Source of the DNA: Thiomonas sp.
Lineage (GTDB): Bacteria > Pseudomonadota > Gammaproteobacteria > Burkholderiales > Burkholderiaceae_C
DNA length: 5,278 bases
NCBI GenBank assembly: GCA_028706735.1
Contig: JAQTVS010000232.1
Span: 1-5,278, forward strand
Direction: 5' to 3'
The stretch's first letter is position 1. Every line of letters starts with the position of its first letter. Positions 1 through 5,278 of this stretch are shown here, piece after piece. Below the pieces are notes generated by a model. The model had not been told where the DNA came from. It did no database searches and saw nothing but the letters and a program-made list of their open reading frames with translations. The position numbers and the translations under genes were made by a program.

Positions 1-96
1 GTGATGAACGCCGCCGAAAAGCTCATGGGCCTCATCCTCACCGCCATTGCCGTCAATATGCTGCTTTCGGGCATTCGAAGCTATTTCGGACTATGA
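1..96 (+). CDS. MarC family (UPF0056) integral membrane protein, C-terminal end only
   Basis: This is the last 31 codons and the TGA stop of a gene that enters from the left edge; the GTG at position 1 is just where the window begins, not a demonstrated start. The peptide reads NAAEKLMGLILTAIAVNML followed by LSGIRSYFGL. A charged residue pair, then a G-L-I-L-T-A-I-A-V hydrophobic helix ending in a G-I tail, is the usual last transmembrane segment of MarC-family proteins (the MGL-x-L-x-AIAV-x-M pattern). Members are inner-membrane proteins with about six helices and no firmly established transport function; the old link to multiple antibiotic resistance is not well supported. The 87 bases between this stop and the next chosen start show no strong terminator. 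The family call rests on a short tail, so it is moderately secure. Confidence 0.72.
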   Translation: MMNAAEKLMGLILTAIAVNMLLSGIRSYFGL

Positions 97-183
97 ATTC
101 GCCAGTGCAGCCGATAGCATGACTTGCAGCAACGCTTTGCAAGCCTCGCCTTCCAACCCATCGCCACTCTGCAATCACACATC

Positions 184-684
184 ATGGAACGCCTGACCTT
201 CACCCCGGAAGACCGCGAAGCACTGGCCCATTTTCTGGGCCAGCTCGTGGACACCACCATCCTCACCCGCCGCGAAATTCATGACTTTCTCGACTACTGC
301 GATCTCATGGCGCCGAAAAAGGGCGAAGTCATCGCCGATATCGGCCAGGTCGGCGAGAGCCTGTTTTTCGTGCTCGAGGGGCAGGGCTGCCTGATGGCGC
401 AGTTGCCCGAGAGCGAAATGGAAATCGGGAAAATCTTGCCGGGAGAAATGCTCGGCGAGATGAGTTTTTTCGACCGCAAGCCGCGCGAAGTGCGCCTGCG
501 CGCCGGCGAAGACACCCGCTTGCTGCGCATCAGCCGGGCGATGTACAACCGGCTGCGCCTGGAGCGCCCGCTGCTCGCCGTGCTGCTGCTGGAGGTGGCC
601 ATCATCAGCCTCGATCACCTCTACCGCCGCACCTCCTCGGAGATGGCGCAGATCAACCGCTATATGTATCGCACCGGGCGGTAA
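184..684 (+). CDS. Stand-alone cyclic-nucleotide-binding (Crp/Fnr-type sensor) domain protein without a DNA-binding domain
   Basis: The 166-residue product is a single cNMP-binding beta-roll flanked by helices. An N-terminal helical stretch (residues 7-40) leads into the roll: GEVIADIGQVGESLFFVLEG (47-66), then KILPGEMLGEMSFF (83-96) and DRKPREVRLRAGED (97-110). In the phosphate-binding cassette the Gly-Glu pair (G91, E92) and the Arg after Pro (R101) are kept, but the usual small residues around them are replaced (MSFF, REVR), so ligand binding is plausible, not certain. Residues 117-155 are helical, like the Crp dimer helix. No helix-turn-helix follows, so it is not an ordinary Crp/Fnr regulator; it may act through a partner protein. 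Start: an in-frame TAG at 115 limits the frame. ATG 184 is preferred, but no clear Shine-Dalgarno precedes it, and TTG 124 (20 residues longer) remains possible. It is 13 bases upstream of the DUF488 gene, probably in one transcript. Confidence 0.82.
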   Translation: MERLTFTPEDREALAHFLGQLVDTTILTRREIHDFLDYCDLMAPKKGEVIADIGQVGESLFFVLEGQGCLMAQLPESEMEIGKILPGEMLGEMSFFDRKPREVRLRAGEDTRLLRISRAMYNRLRLERPLLAVLLLEVAIISLDHLYRRTSSEMAQINRYMYRTGR

Positions 685-697
685 ACGCAGGACCGTC

Positions 698-1099
698 ATG
701 ACCGCGCCGGGCCTCGATCTGCAGATTCGGCGGGCTTACGACCCGCCGAGTTCTGACGACGGCACGCGCATCCTGATCGACCGCCTCTGGCCCCGCGGTC
801 TGCGTAAAGACGGCGCGCACATCGACTATTGGTTGAAAGACCTCGCCCCCAGCCCTGCGTTGCGCGTCTGGTTCGGTCATGCGCCGGAGCGGTTTGCCGA
901 GTTCTCCAGTCGCTACAGGGCCGAACTCGACGCCTTGCCGGGTGACTCCGCCGCATTGCAAACCCTGGGCCGCGCGCTGCGGGCAGGGCGCGTCACCCTG
1001 CTTTTCGCCGCGCACGATCCGCACATCAATCACGCCCGAGTGCTGGAAGACTGGCTGAGCCGGCCACACGCCTGGCTCTCGGCAGGGGACGGAGCATGA
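698..1099 (+). CDS. DUF488 family protein, YeaO-like
   Basis: The 133-residue soluble protein matches the YeaO branch of DUF488 over nearly its full length. Visible signatures are IRRAYDPPSSDDGTRILIDR (10-29) running into LWPRG (30-34), WLKDLAPS (45-52), VWFGH (57-61), RYRAEL (72-77) and the C-terminal strand LLFAAHDPHINHARVL (101-116), which corresponds to the family's LLYAA-[RK]D-xxHNHAxVL block. No signal peptide or membrane segment is seen. The biochemical function of the family is not established. ATG 698 is well placed behind an AGGA at 689-692. The TGA stop lies inside the ATGA shared with the following DUF924 gene, so the two are almost certainly translated from one message. The family call is firm; the role is unknown. 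Confidence 0.93.
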   Translation: MTAPGLDLQIRRAYDPPSSDDGTRILIDRLWPRGLRKDGAHIDYWLKDLAPSPALRVWFGHAPERFAEFSSRYRAELDALPGDSAALQTLGRALRAGRVTLLFAAHDPHINHARVLEDWLSRPHAWLSAGDGA

Positions 1100-1641
1100 G
1101 CTTGACGCCGGATTCCGTGATTGATTTCTGGTTCTGCGAAATCCAGCCCGCGCAGTGGTTCAAATCCGATCCGTTGTTCGACGCTCTGCTGCGGGAGCGT
1201 TTCAACACACTTCACGCCCAGGCGGTTCGATGCGAACTGTATGCGTGGCGGGCGACACCGCTGGGCAGGCTGGCGGAAATCATCGTGCTCGACCAGTTCT
1301 CACGCAATCTGTTCCGGTGCGATCCGCGCGCCTTCGCTGCCGATGCGCAGGCCCTTACCCTCGCGCAAGAGGTTGTGGCCTGCGGCGCCGATCAGGCACT
1401 GACGCAGCAACAGCGCACCTTTGCCTACATGCCCTATATGCACAGCGAATCCGCCGCGATTCATGTTGTGGCCGAAACCCTGTTCCGCGCCAACGGGTTG
1501 GCGAACAACCTCGACTTCGAGCTGCGCCACAAAGCCATCATCGACCGCTTTGGCCGCTACCCGCACCGCAACGCCACCCTCGGGCGGGAATCGACCGCAG
1601 AGGAAATTGAATTTCTGCAGCAGCCGGGTTCCAGTTTCTGA
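1096..1641 (+). CDS. DUF924 family protein
   Basis: The 181-residue product has the normal DUF924 length and all of its recognisable blocks: VIDFWF near the N-terminus (8-13), LAEIIVLDQFSRNLFR (59-74), FAYMPYMHSE (109-118) and HKAIIDRFGRYPHRN (145-159) followed by LGRESTAEE (162-170). The family is all-helical and has been described as TPR-like; its function is unknown, and its conserved His, Asp and Arg residues hint at a binding or catalytic pocket. Its start overlaps the upstream DUF488 stop in an ATGA, with AGGGGA at 1084-1089 six bases ahead as ribosome-binding site; the nearer GGAG (1091-1094) is too close to serve. It is the last gene of the plus-strand group and faces the minus-strand DUF455 gene across a repeat-rich gap. 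The protein looks intact. Confidence 0.94.
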   Translation: MSLTPDSVIDFWFCEIQPAQWFKSDPLFDALLRERFNTLHAQAVRCELYAWRATPLGRLAEIIVLDQFSRNLFRCDPRAFAADAQALTLAQEVVACGADQALTQQQRTFAYMPYMHSESAAIHVVAETLFRANGLANNLDFELRHKAIIDRFGRYPHRNATLGRESTAEEIEFLQQPGSSF

Positions 1642-1672
1642 GCGCCCGCAGGGCCGGGCACTCCCCACGCCA

Positions 1673-1696
1673 TCCCTCCCCACGAGCGGGGAGGGA
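1673..1696. repeat. Perfect inverted repeat (9-bp stem, 6-base loop)
   Basis: TCCCTCCCC (1673-1681) pairs exactly with GGGGAGGGA (1688-1696) around the loop ACGAGC. It begins 31 bases after the DUF924 stop. No T-run follows on either strand, so it does not look like a standard intrinsic terminator, although such a stable hairpin could protect the 3' end of the message or slow polymerase. It may be part of an interspersed intergenic repeat. Confidence 0.75.
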
Positions 1697-1704
1697 GTGA
1701 TCTC

Positions 1705-1729
1705 ACCTCCCCCACGGCGTGGGGGAGGT
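1705..1729. repeat. Perfect inverted repeat (11-bp stem, 3-base loop)
   Basis: ACCTCCCCCAC (1705-1715) pairs exactly with GTGGGGGAGGT (1719-1729) around the loop GGC. It lies eight bases beyond the preceding hairpin and has a similar C-rich left arm and G-rich right arm, so the two may be related palindromic units. The following GGGAGGGGGATGG (1731-1743) is nearly complementary to CCATCCCTCCCC (1670-1681), so a larger nested fold is possible. No T-run follows it. Confidence 0.75.
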
Positions 1730-1752
1730 CGGGAGGGGGATGGCCCAGCCCG

Positions 1753-1805
1753 CCCCCGTGGGGGTCAAGAACACTTGGGGCGGCCCGGCGTTTCCTGGAG
1801 AGCGC
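1753..1805. repeat. First copy of a 53-base direct repeat unit
   Basis: Aligned without gaps to 1834-1886 (offset 81 bases), this copy matches at 44 of 53 positions by my count, including an uninterrupted 21-base identical core at 1773-1793 containing CTTGGGGCGGCCCGG. It opens with a small hairpin, CCCCC-GT-GGGGG (1753-1764), and ends in GAGCGC (1800-1805). The arms flanking the core (1765-1772 and 1794-1799) differ from the second copy and no longer pair well with each other, so this copy seems the more degenerate one. Confidence 0.7.
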
Positions 1806-1833
1806 CCCCAGACCTGCCGCGTTCGCGTCATGC

Positions 1834-1886
1834 CCCCCGAGGGGGATGAGAAAACTTGGGGCGGCCCGGCGTTTTCTCATGAGCGC
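1834..1886. repeat. Second copy of the 53-base direct repeat unit
   Basis: This copy carries the same 21-base core at 1854-1874, the same C-run/G-run hairpin at its left end (1833-1845, loop CGA) and the same GAGCGC right end (1881-1886). Unlike the first copy, its arms around the core form a perfect 10-bp inverted repeat. The constant offset through both the core and the flanks points to duplication of one unit, not chance similarity. It ends 16 bases before the last codon of the minus-strand DUF455 gene. Confidence 0.7.
1846..1880. terminator. Long inverted repeat, possible bidirectional terminator between convergent genes
   Basis: ATGAGAAAAC (1846-1855) is the exact reverse complement of GTTTTCTCAT (1871-1880), with a 15-base GC-rich loop. 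The A-rich left arm and T-rich right arm mean that, read on either strand, a short T-run occurs near the 3' side. Its place between two convergent genes, 22 bases past the DUF455 stop, suits a shared terminator. Against this, the T-run is only four bases and lies within the stem, and the stem base is AT-rich instead of GC-rich. The alternative is that it is simply part of the repeat unit. Confidence 0.4.
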
Positions 1887-1901
1887 GGCAAAAAACACGC
1901 T

Positions 1902-2729
1902 TCAACGACGCGCCTGTTCGAGAATCGCCAGTTCTTCGGCGCTGAACCCAGCCTGCAGTCGAGCCTCGCGGTTGAATGGGGGTTTGATCCGCGGGGCGCC
2001 GAAAGCGGCGGCCAGTTCGTCATGCGCGGTGAGCGGATTGCGGCCCGTCTGGGCGCAGACCCAGTGATACCAGCGGTTTCCGATGGCGACGTGGCCGATT
2101 TCATCGGCCAGAATGCGGTCGAGAATCTCGGCCCCGCGTTCATCGCCCGCTGCGGCGAGCTTGGCTCGGATGCCCGGGTTCACGTCCAGCCCCCGGGCTT
2201 CGAGGGTGCGCGGCACCAGCGCCATGCGGGCGAGCAGGTCGGCGCGAGTTTTTTCGGCCATGTCCCACAGGCCGTTGTGCGCGGGGAAGTCGCCGTATTC
2301 AGCGCCGATCCCGCGCAGGTGATTGCGCAGCAGGGTGAAGTGTTCGGCCTCTTCGGCTGCCACGCGAATCCAGTCGCGGTAGAAATCCTCGGGCAAGTCC
2401 TGAAAACGCCAAACAACATCGAGCGCGAGGTTGATGGCATTGAATTCGATGTGCGCAATGGCATGCAATAGCGCAGCGTGGCCCTTGGGGTCGCGCGGAT
2501 TGCGGCGGGGCATCTGCTGCGCGGGGATGAGTTCAGGCTTGTCCGGGCGGCCGGGGAGGGCGCTGCCGGCCGCTGGGATCATGTTTCCAGAGGGCTCGAT
2601 GCACAGGCGCCCGGCCTGCACATCGGCGCGCAGTGCAAGCGCTTGCGCCACCTTGTGCGATGGATCGGGTTCGAGCAGCGCGGCTAACGCCGCCTCGCGA
2701 GCCGTCGCTGAAGAAATCACCACGCTCAC
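1902..2729 (-). CDS. DUF455 family ferritin-like protein
   Basis: The 275-residue soluble protein is a full-length DUF455 member. The N-terminal part (1-80) contains the family's PGRPDKPELIPAQQMPRR (59-76) linker. The rest is a ferritin-like four-helix bundle with the expected di-metal ligand pattern: E95 in HAIAHIEFNAINLALD (89-104), E127 and H130 in AAEEAEHFTLL (124-134), E177 in RTLEARGLDVNPG (174-186), and E210 and H213 in ILADEIGHVAIG (206-217). This suggests a di-iron or similar carboxylate-bridged centre; the reaction is not known for the family. The start is GTG at 2729, overlapping the stomatin stop (GTGA on the minus strand), so translation is probably coupled. No good ATG lies upstream without running into the stomatin gene. 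An oxidoreductase of the MiaE or rubrerythrin type is the nearest structural analogy, but the name should stay DUF455. Confidence 0.9.
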   Translation of the reverse strand: MSVVISSATAREAALAALLEPDPSHKVAQALALRADVQAGRLCIEPSGNMIPAAGSALPGRPDKPELIPAQQMPRRNPRDPKGHAALLHAIAHIEFNAINLALDVVWRFQDLPEDFYRDWIRVAAEEAEHFTLLRNHLRGIGAEYGDFPAHNGLWDMAEKTRADLLARMALVPRTLEARGLDVNPGIRAKLAAAGDERGAEILDRILADEIGHVAIGNRWYHWVCAQTGRNPLTAHDELAAAFGAPRIKPPFNREARLQAGFSAEELAILEQARR

Positions 2730-3631
2730 TGGACTTTTTTCAACACGGTCATGGCCGATGCAATGAGGCCGGCTGCCTGGCTCATGTCGCTGGGCACGAT
2801 GAGGGTGGTGCTCGATTTGGCGAGGTTGGCATAGGTGTCCAGACCCTGCTGGGCGACCTTGAGCTGCACGGCTTCGGCGCCTCCGGGCTTTTGAATCGCA
2901 GTGGCCACGACTTCCAGCGCATGCGCTGTGGCGTCGGCCACGGCCTCGATGGCGGCGGCTTCGCCTTGCGCATTGTTGATGGCCGCCTGCTTCTGCCCTT
3001 CGGAGCGGGCGATGAAGGCCTGGCGCTCGCCCTCGGCGACGTTGATGGCTTGCTGGCGTGCGCCTTCCGAGGTGGCGATGACCGCGCGCTTTTCACGTTC
3101 GGCGGTGATCTGCCGCTGCATGGCGTGCAGGATCTCGTTTGGCGGCGTGAGGTCCTTGATTTCGTAGCGCAACACCTTCACGCCCCAGGTCGCGGCGGCG
3201 TCGTCGAGCGAATTCACCACGCTGTGATTGATGAATTCGCGCTCTTCGAAGGTCTTGTCGAGTTCGAGCTTGCCGACCACCGAGCGCAGCGTGGTCTGCG
3301 CCAGTTGGGTGATGGCGACGATGTAGTTCGACGATCCATAGCTGGCGCGCATGGCATCCGTCACCTGGAAATACAGCACGCCGTCCACGGTGAGCTGGGT
3401 GTTGTCTTTGGTGATGCAGATCTGGCTGGGCACGTCGAGCGGAATTTCTTTCAGCGAGTGCTTATAGGCCACGCTGTCGATGAAGGGAATGATGATGTTC
3501 AGCCCCGGTTGCAGGGAGGAGTGGTAGCGGCCGAGGCGCTCCAGAATCCAGGCGTTTTGCTGCGGCACGATTTTGATGCCGCGGCTGACGAACAGCACCG
3601 CAATGACGGCCAGAATGATGGCAATTTCCAT
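2726..3631 (-). CDS. Stomatin/paraslipin-type SPFH domain membrane protein (QmcA-like)
   Basis: The 301-residue product has the complete architecture of the bacterial stomatin/QmcA group. An N-terminal hydrophobic anchor (2-15) is followed by the SPFH domain (about 17-180), including VPQQNAWILERLGRYH (22-37), LQPGLNIIIPFID (40-52), the QICITKDN strand (70-77) and YEIKDLTPP (156-164). A charged Ala/Glu-rich coiled coil (about 172-240, with repeated SEG/AEGE steps) drives oligomerisation, and a C-terminal segment reaches LIVPSDMS (277-284). Such proteins form large membrane rings or microdomains and are commonly encoded with NfeD partners and linked to FtsH-type quality control. ATG 3631 is supported by GGGAG (3638-3642 on the plus coordinates, minus-strand sense) with a good spacing. 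It lies 40 bases after the nfeD-like stop and overlaps the DUF455 start. Looks intact. Confidence 0.95.
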   Translation of the reverse strand: MEIAIILAVIAVLFVSRGIKIVPQQNAWILERLGRYHSSLQPGLNIIIPFIDSVAYKHSLKEIPLDVPSQICITKDNTQLTVDGVLYFQVTDAMRASYGSSNYIVAITQLAQTTLRSVVGKLELDKTFEEREFINHSVVNSLDDAAATWGVKVLRYEIKDLTPPNEILHAMQRQITAEREKRAVIATSEGARQQAINVAEGERQAFIARSEGQKQAAINNAQGEAAAIEAVADATAHALEVVATAIQKPGGAEAVQLKVAQQGLDTYANLAKSSTTLIVPSDMSQAAGLIASAMTVLKKVQ

Positions 3632-3671
3632 GAAAAGCTCCCGTAGGTTGAATCAAAGTGGGCTCAGCACA

Positions 3672-4148
3672 TCAGCCCGGATTGTGTTGCACCTTGGTGT
3701 CGGCTGGTGCTGGGTTGAGGGCAGCAGGCAGGGGCTCGATCAGCAGCACGTTGCCGTCCTGCCCGGCGATGCGGTGCGGGCCGGTGTGCAGCGGTCCGCG
3801 CCGCACCGGGCGGGCGCTCCAGTCTGAACCGCGGTAGTGCACCCGCGCCACGCCGTCTGCTGACCACGTGGTGACGTCCACCGTGGCGCCGAGGTCGAGG
3901 TTGTCGTGCCGCACGTCCTCGGCCGTGCGCTTGCCAAAAAGGCGGCGGCTGAGATAAAGCGCAACGACCGCGCCTCCGCCCACCACGGTGAATGCGATCC
4001 AATGCCAGGGCATCGTCAGCCCGGCGTGCGCCGCCAGGGCGCCAGCCACAGCGCCTACGGCCAGCATCAGCAAATAGAAGGTGCCACTGACTAATTCCAT
4101 GGCGACAAAGAAACCGGCCAGAATCCACCAGGCGGTTGGGTTGTCCAT
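3672..4148 (-). CDS. NfeD-like membrane protein, short form
   Basis: The 158-residue product is a short NfeD protein lacking the N-terminal ClpP-like protease domain of long forms. Three hydrophobic segments are visible (about 6-20, 23-42 and 48-67), followed by a positively charged SRRLFGKR (67-74) and a soluble OB-fold region (about 85-140) with the typical LGATVDVTTW, ARVHYRGSDWSARP and final NVLLIEPL strands. The last 18 residues are a Pro/Ala-rich tail of no evident function. The start ATG 4148 follows GGGAG (4157-4161) at about eight bases. It is the first gene of the minus-strand operon; its product is expected to bind the stomatin encoded next and modulate its assembly in the inner membrane. 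The family call rests on architecture, OB-fold pattern and the adjacent stomatin gene. Confidence 0.9.
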   Translation of the reverse strand: MDNPTAWWILAGFFVAMELVSGTFYLLMLAVGAVAGALAAHAGLTMPWHWIAFTVVGGGAVVALYLSRRLFGKRTAEDVRHDNLDLGATVDVTTWSADGVARVHYRGSDWSARPVRRGPLHTGPHRIAGQDGNVLLIEPLPAALNPAPADTKVQHNPG

Positions 4149-4237
4149 CTCGGGTGCTCCCTTTTTATTGCGAAGCAGGGCGCTTCACACAGATTTCCTA
4201 CACTCCTGCACTTTATCCCTTCCCTGCCGGAGCCGTC
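4149..4237. promoter_or_regulatory. Divergent intergenic region expected to hold both promoters
   Basis: The 89 bases separate the divergently read nfeD-like gene and the decarboxylase gene, so promoters for both must lie here or inside the neighbouring coding sequences. The ribosome-binding sites are clear: GGGAG in minus sense at 4157-4161, and GGAG at 4229-4232. A small inverted repeat, GAAGC-AGGGC-GCTTC (4172-4186), could be an operator but is short. The best plus-strand sigma70 candidate is TTCACA (4184-4189) with a poor -10, TGCACT (4207-4212), 17 bases on. I regard no individual promoter as established. Confidence 0.35.
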
Positions 4238-5278
4238 ATGCACTTTCGTTTTCCCATTGTCATCATCGACGAAGACTTCCGCTCGGAAAACTCGTCCGGC
4301 CTCGGCATCCGGGCGCTGGCGCAGGCTATCGAGAAGGAAGGCGTGGACGTGCTGGGCGTCACCAGCTATGGCGACCTGTCCAGTTTTGCGCAGCAGCAAA
4401 GCCGTGTCAGCGCCTTCATTCTGTCCATCGACGACGAGGAATTCGCCACGACAGAGGAGGTCGTGGAACCGAAGGCCTTGCACAACCTGCGCGCCTTCAT
4501 CGAGGAAATCCGCTTTCGCAACGCCGAGATTCCCATCTATCTCTATGGCGAGACGCGCACCTCGGGGCATATTCCGAACGACATCCTGCGCGAACTGCAC
4601 GGCTTCATCCACATGTTCGAGGACACGCCCGAGTTCGTCGCGCGGCACATCATCCGCGAGGCCCGTTCGTACATGGATTCGCTGGCGCCGCCATTCTTTC
4701 GCGCCCTGGTCGGCTACGCCGCCGACGGTTCCTACTCCTGGCATTGCCCCGGGCATTCCGGCGGTGTGGCCTTTTTGAAGAGCCCGGTGGGGCAGATGTT
4801 CCACCAGTTCTTTGGCGAAAACCTGCTGCGCGCTGACGTGTGCAACTCGGTGGATGAGCTTGGCCAGTTGCTCGATCATACCGGCCCGGTTGCGGCGAGC
4901 GAGCGCAACGCGGCGCGCATTTTCCACGCCGATCACCTGTTTTTCGTCACCAACGGCACCTCCACCTCGAACAAGATGGTGTGGCACAGCACCGTGGCGC
5001 CGGGCGATGTGGTGGTGGTGGACCGCAACTGCCACAAATCCATCCTGCACGCCATCATCATGACCGGGGCGCTGCCGGTGTTTCTCACCCCCACGCGCAA
5101 TCACTACGGCATCATCGGCCCCATCCCGCGCGAGGCGTTCACGCCAGAGAACATCGCCCGCAAGATTGCCGAAAACCCGCTCACGCAGCATCTGGCCGGA
5201 AAGGTCAAGCCGCGGGTGCTCACCATCACCCAGTCCACCTACGACGGCGTGCTTTACAACGTGGACACCATCAAGCAG
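4238..5278 (+). CDS. Orn/Lys/Arg decarboxylase (PLP-dependent, fold type I), N-terminal 347 residues; 3' end beyond window
   Basis: The reading frame is open from ATG 4238 to the window edge; GGAG at 4229-4232 sits five bases ahead. Family members are usually about 750 residues, so roughly the N-terminal half is present. Residues 1-130 form the CheY-like wing domain (RFPIVIIDEDFRSENSSGLG, 4-23; VTSYGDLSSFAQQQSR, 41-56). A linker (about 131-160) leads to the PLP domain: SWHCPGHSGGVAFLKSPVG (167-185), SVDELGQLLDHTGP (204-217), phosphate-binding TNGTSTSNK (238-246), DRNCHKS (262-268) whose His should stack on the cofactor, and TQSTYDG (331-337) whose Asp336 should pair with the pyridine nitrogen. 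The PLP-binding lysine is expected some 35-40 residues past the edge. Such decameric enzymes consume a proton while making cadaverine, agmatine or putrescine, serving acid resistance or polyamine supply. Substrate is undetermined. Confidence 0.95.
   Translation, partial: MHFRFPIVIIDEDFRSENSSGLGIRALAQAIEKEGVDVLGVTSYGDLSSFAQQQSRVSAFILSIDDEEFATTEEVVEPKALHNLRAFIEEIRFRNAEIPIYLYGETRTSGHIPNDILRELHGFIHMFEDTPEFVARHIIREARSYMDSLAPPFFRALVGYAADGSYSWHCPGHSGGVAFLKSPVGQMFHQFFGENLLRADVCNSVDELGQLLDHTGPVAASERNAARIFHADHLFFVTNGTSTSNKMVWHSTVAPGDVVVVDRNCHKSILHAIIMTGALPVFLTPTRNHYGIIGPIPREAFTPENIARKIAENPLTQHLAGKVKPRVLTITQSTYDGVLYNVDTIKQ

Noticed and set aside
175..699. Minus-strand open frame of 174 codons opposite the cNMP-binding gene
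   Set aside because: It is antisense to a frame with recognisable cNMP-binding motifs; the His/Ala/Gln-rich translation is typical of a shadow frame.
1753..1886. Possible CRISPR array
   Set aside because: There are only two repeat copies, the copies differ in their flanks, the spacing is 28 bases of GC-rich sequence with its own hairpin arms, and no cas gene is present.
1719..2471. Plus-strand open frame of 250 codons beginning in the repeat block
   Set aside because: It starts inside a hairpin region and is antisense to the DUF455 ferritin-like gene. The 81-base offset of the repeat is a multiple of three, which helps keep the frame open by accident.
2633..3646. Plus-strand open frame of 337 codons across the stomatin region
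   Set aside because: It is antisense to a complete SPFH protein with clear family motifs, has no ribosome-binding site, and its translation resembles no known family; it is a by-product of GC-rich codon use.
4184..4212. Sigma70 promoter TTCACA/TGCACT ahead of the decarboxylase
   Set aside because: The -35 is good and the spacing is 17, but the -10 matches only three of six consensus bases, so it is mentioned within the intergenic entry and not called as a promoter.
4091..5191. Minus-strand open frame of 366 codons opposite the decarboxylase
   Set aside because: It runs antisense to the strongly conserved decarboxylase and through the start of the nfeD-like gene; the product is His/Val/Arg-rich with no recognisable domain.

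Overview
The window is GC-rich, tightly packed bacterial DNA. The protein families (YeaO-type DUF488, DUF924, DUF455, an NfeD/stomatin pair, a biodegradative-type Orn/Lys/Arg decarboxylase) and the style of the intergenic repeats suggest a betaproteobacterium, most likely of the order Burkholderiales. The genus cannot be fixed from the sequence; a Thiomonas- or Comamonadaceae-like source is only an impression. It looks like ordinary chromosome: no integrase, transposase, phage gene, CRISPR array, tRNA or rRNA was seen.

Layout. (1) Positions 1-96 are the last 31 codons and the stop of a MarC-family membrane protein. (2) A plus-strand group follows: a stand-alone cyclic-nucleotide-binding-domain protein (184-684), a YeaO-like DUF488 protein (698-1099) and a DUF924 protein (1096-1641). 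The first two are 13 bases apart and the last two share an ATGA, so the three are probably co-transcribed. (3) Positions 1642-1901 hold no gene. They carry two perfect GC-rich hairpins and then two copies of a roughly 53-base unit spaced 81 bases apart; the second copy sits inside a long inverted repeat. (4) A minus-strand operon runs from 4148 down to 1902: a short NfeD-like protein, a stomatin/QmcA-like SPFH protein, and a DUF455 ferritin-like protein whose GTG start overlaps the stomatin stop. (5) Divergent from nfeD, a large PLP-dependent Orn/Lys/Arg decarboxylase starts at 4238 and runs off the window end, with 347 codons visible.

Functional reading. NfeD plus stomatin is a well-known membrane pair linked to membrane organisation and protein quality control. 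The DUF455 ferritin-like protein is translationally coupled to it here, which suggests but does not prove a shared role. The plus-strand trio combines a possible nucleotide-sensing domain with two small uncharacterised cytoplasmic families. The decarboxylase belongs to the acid-resistance/polyamine class; its substrate cannot be decided because the C-terminal half is missing. Nothing in the window is clearly a new system. The most checkable oddities are the stomatin-DUF455 coupling and the structured repeat block at 1673-1886.
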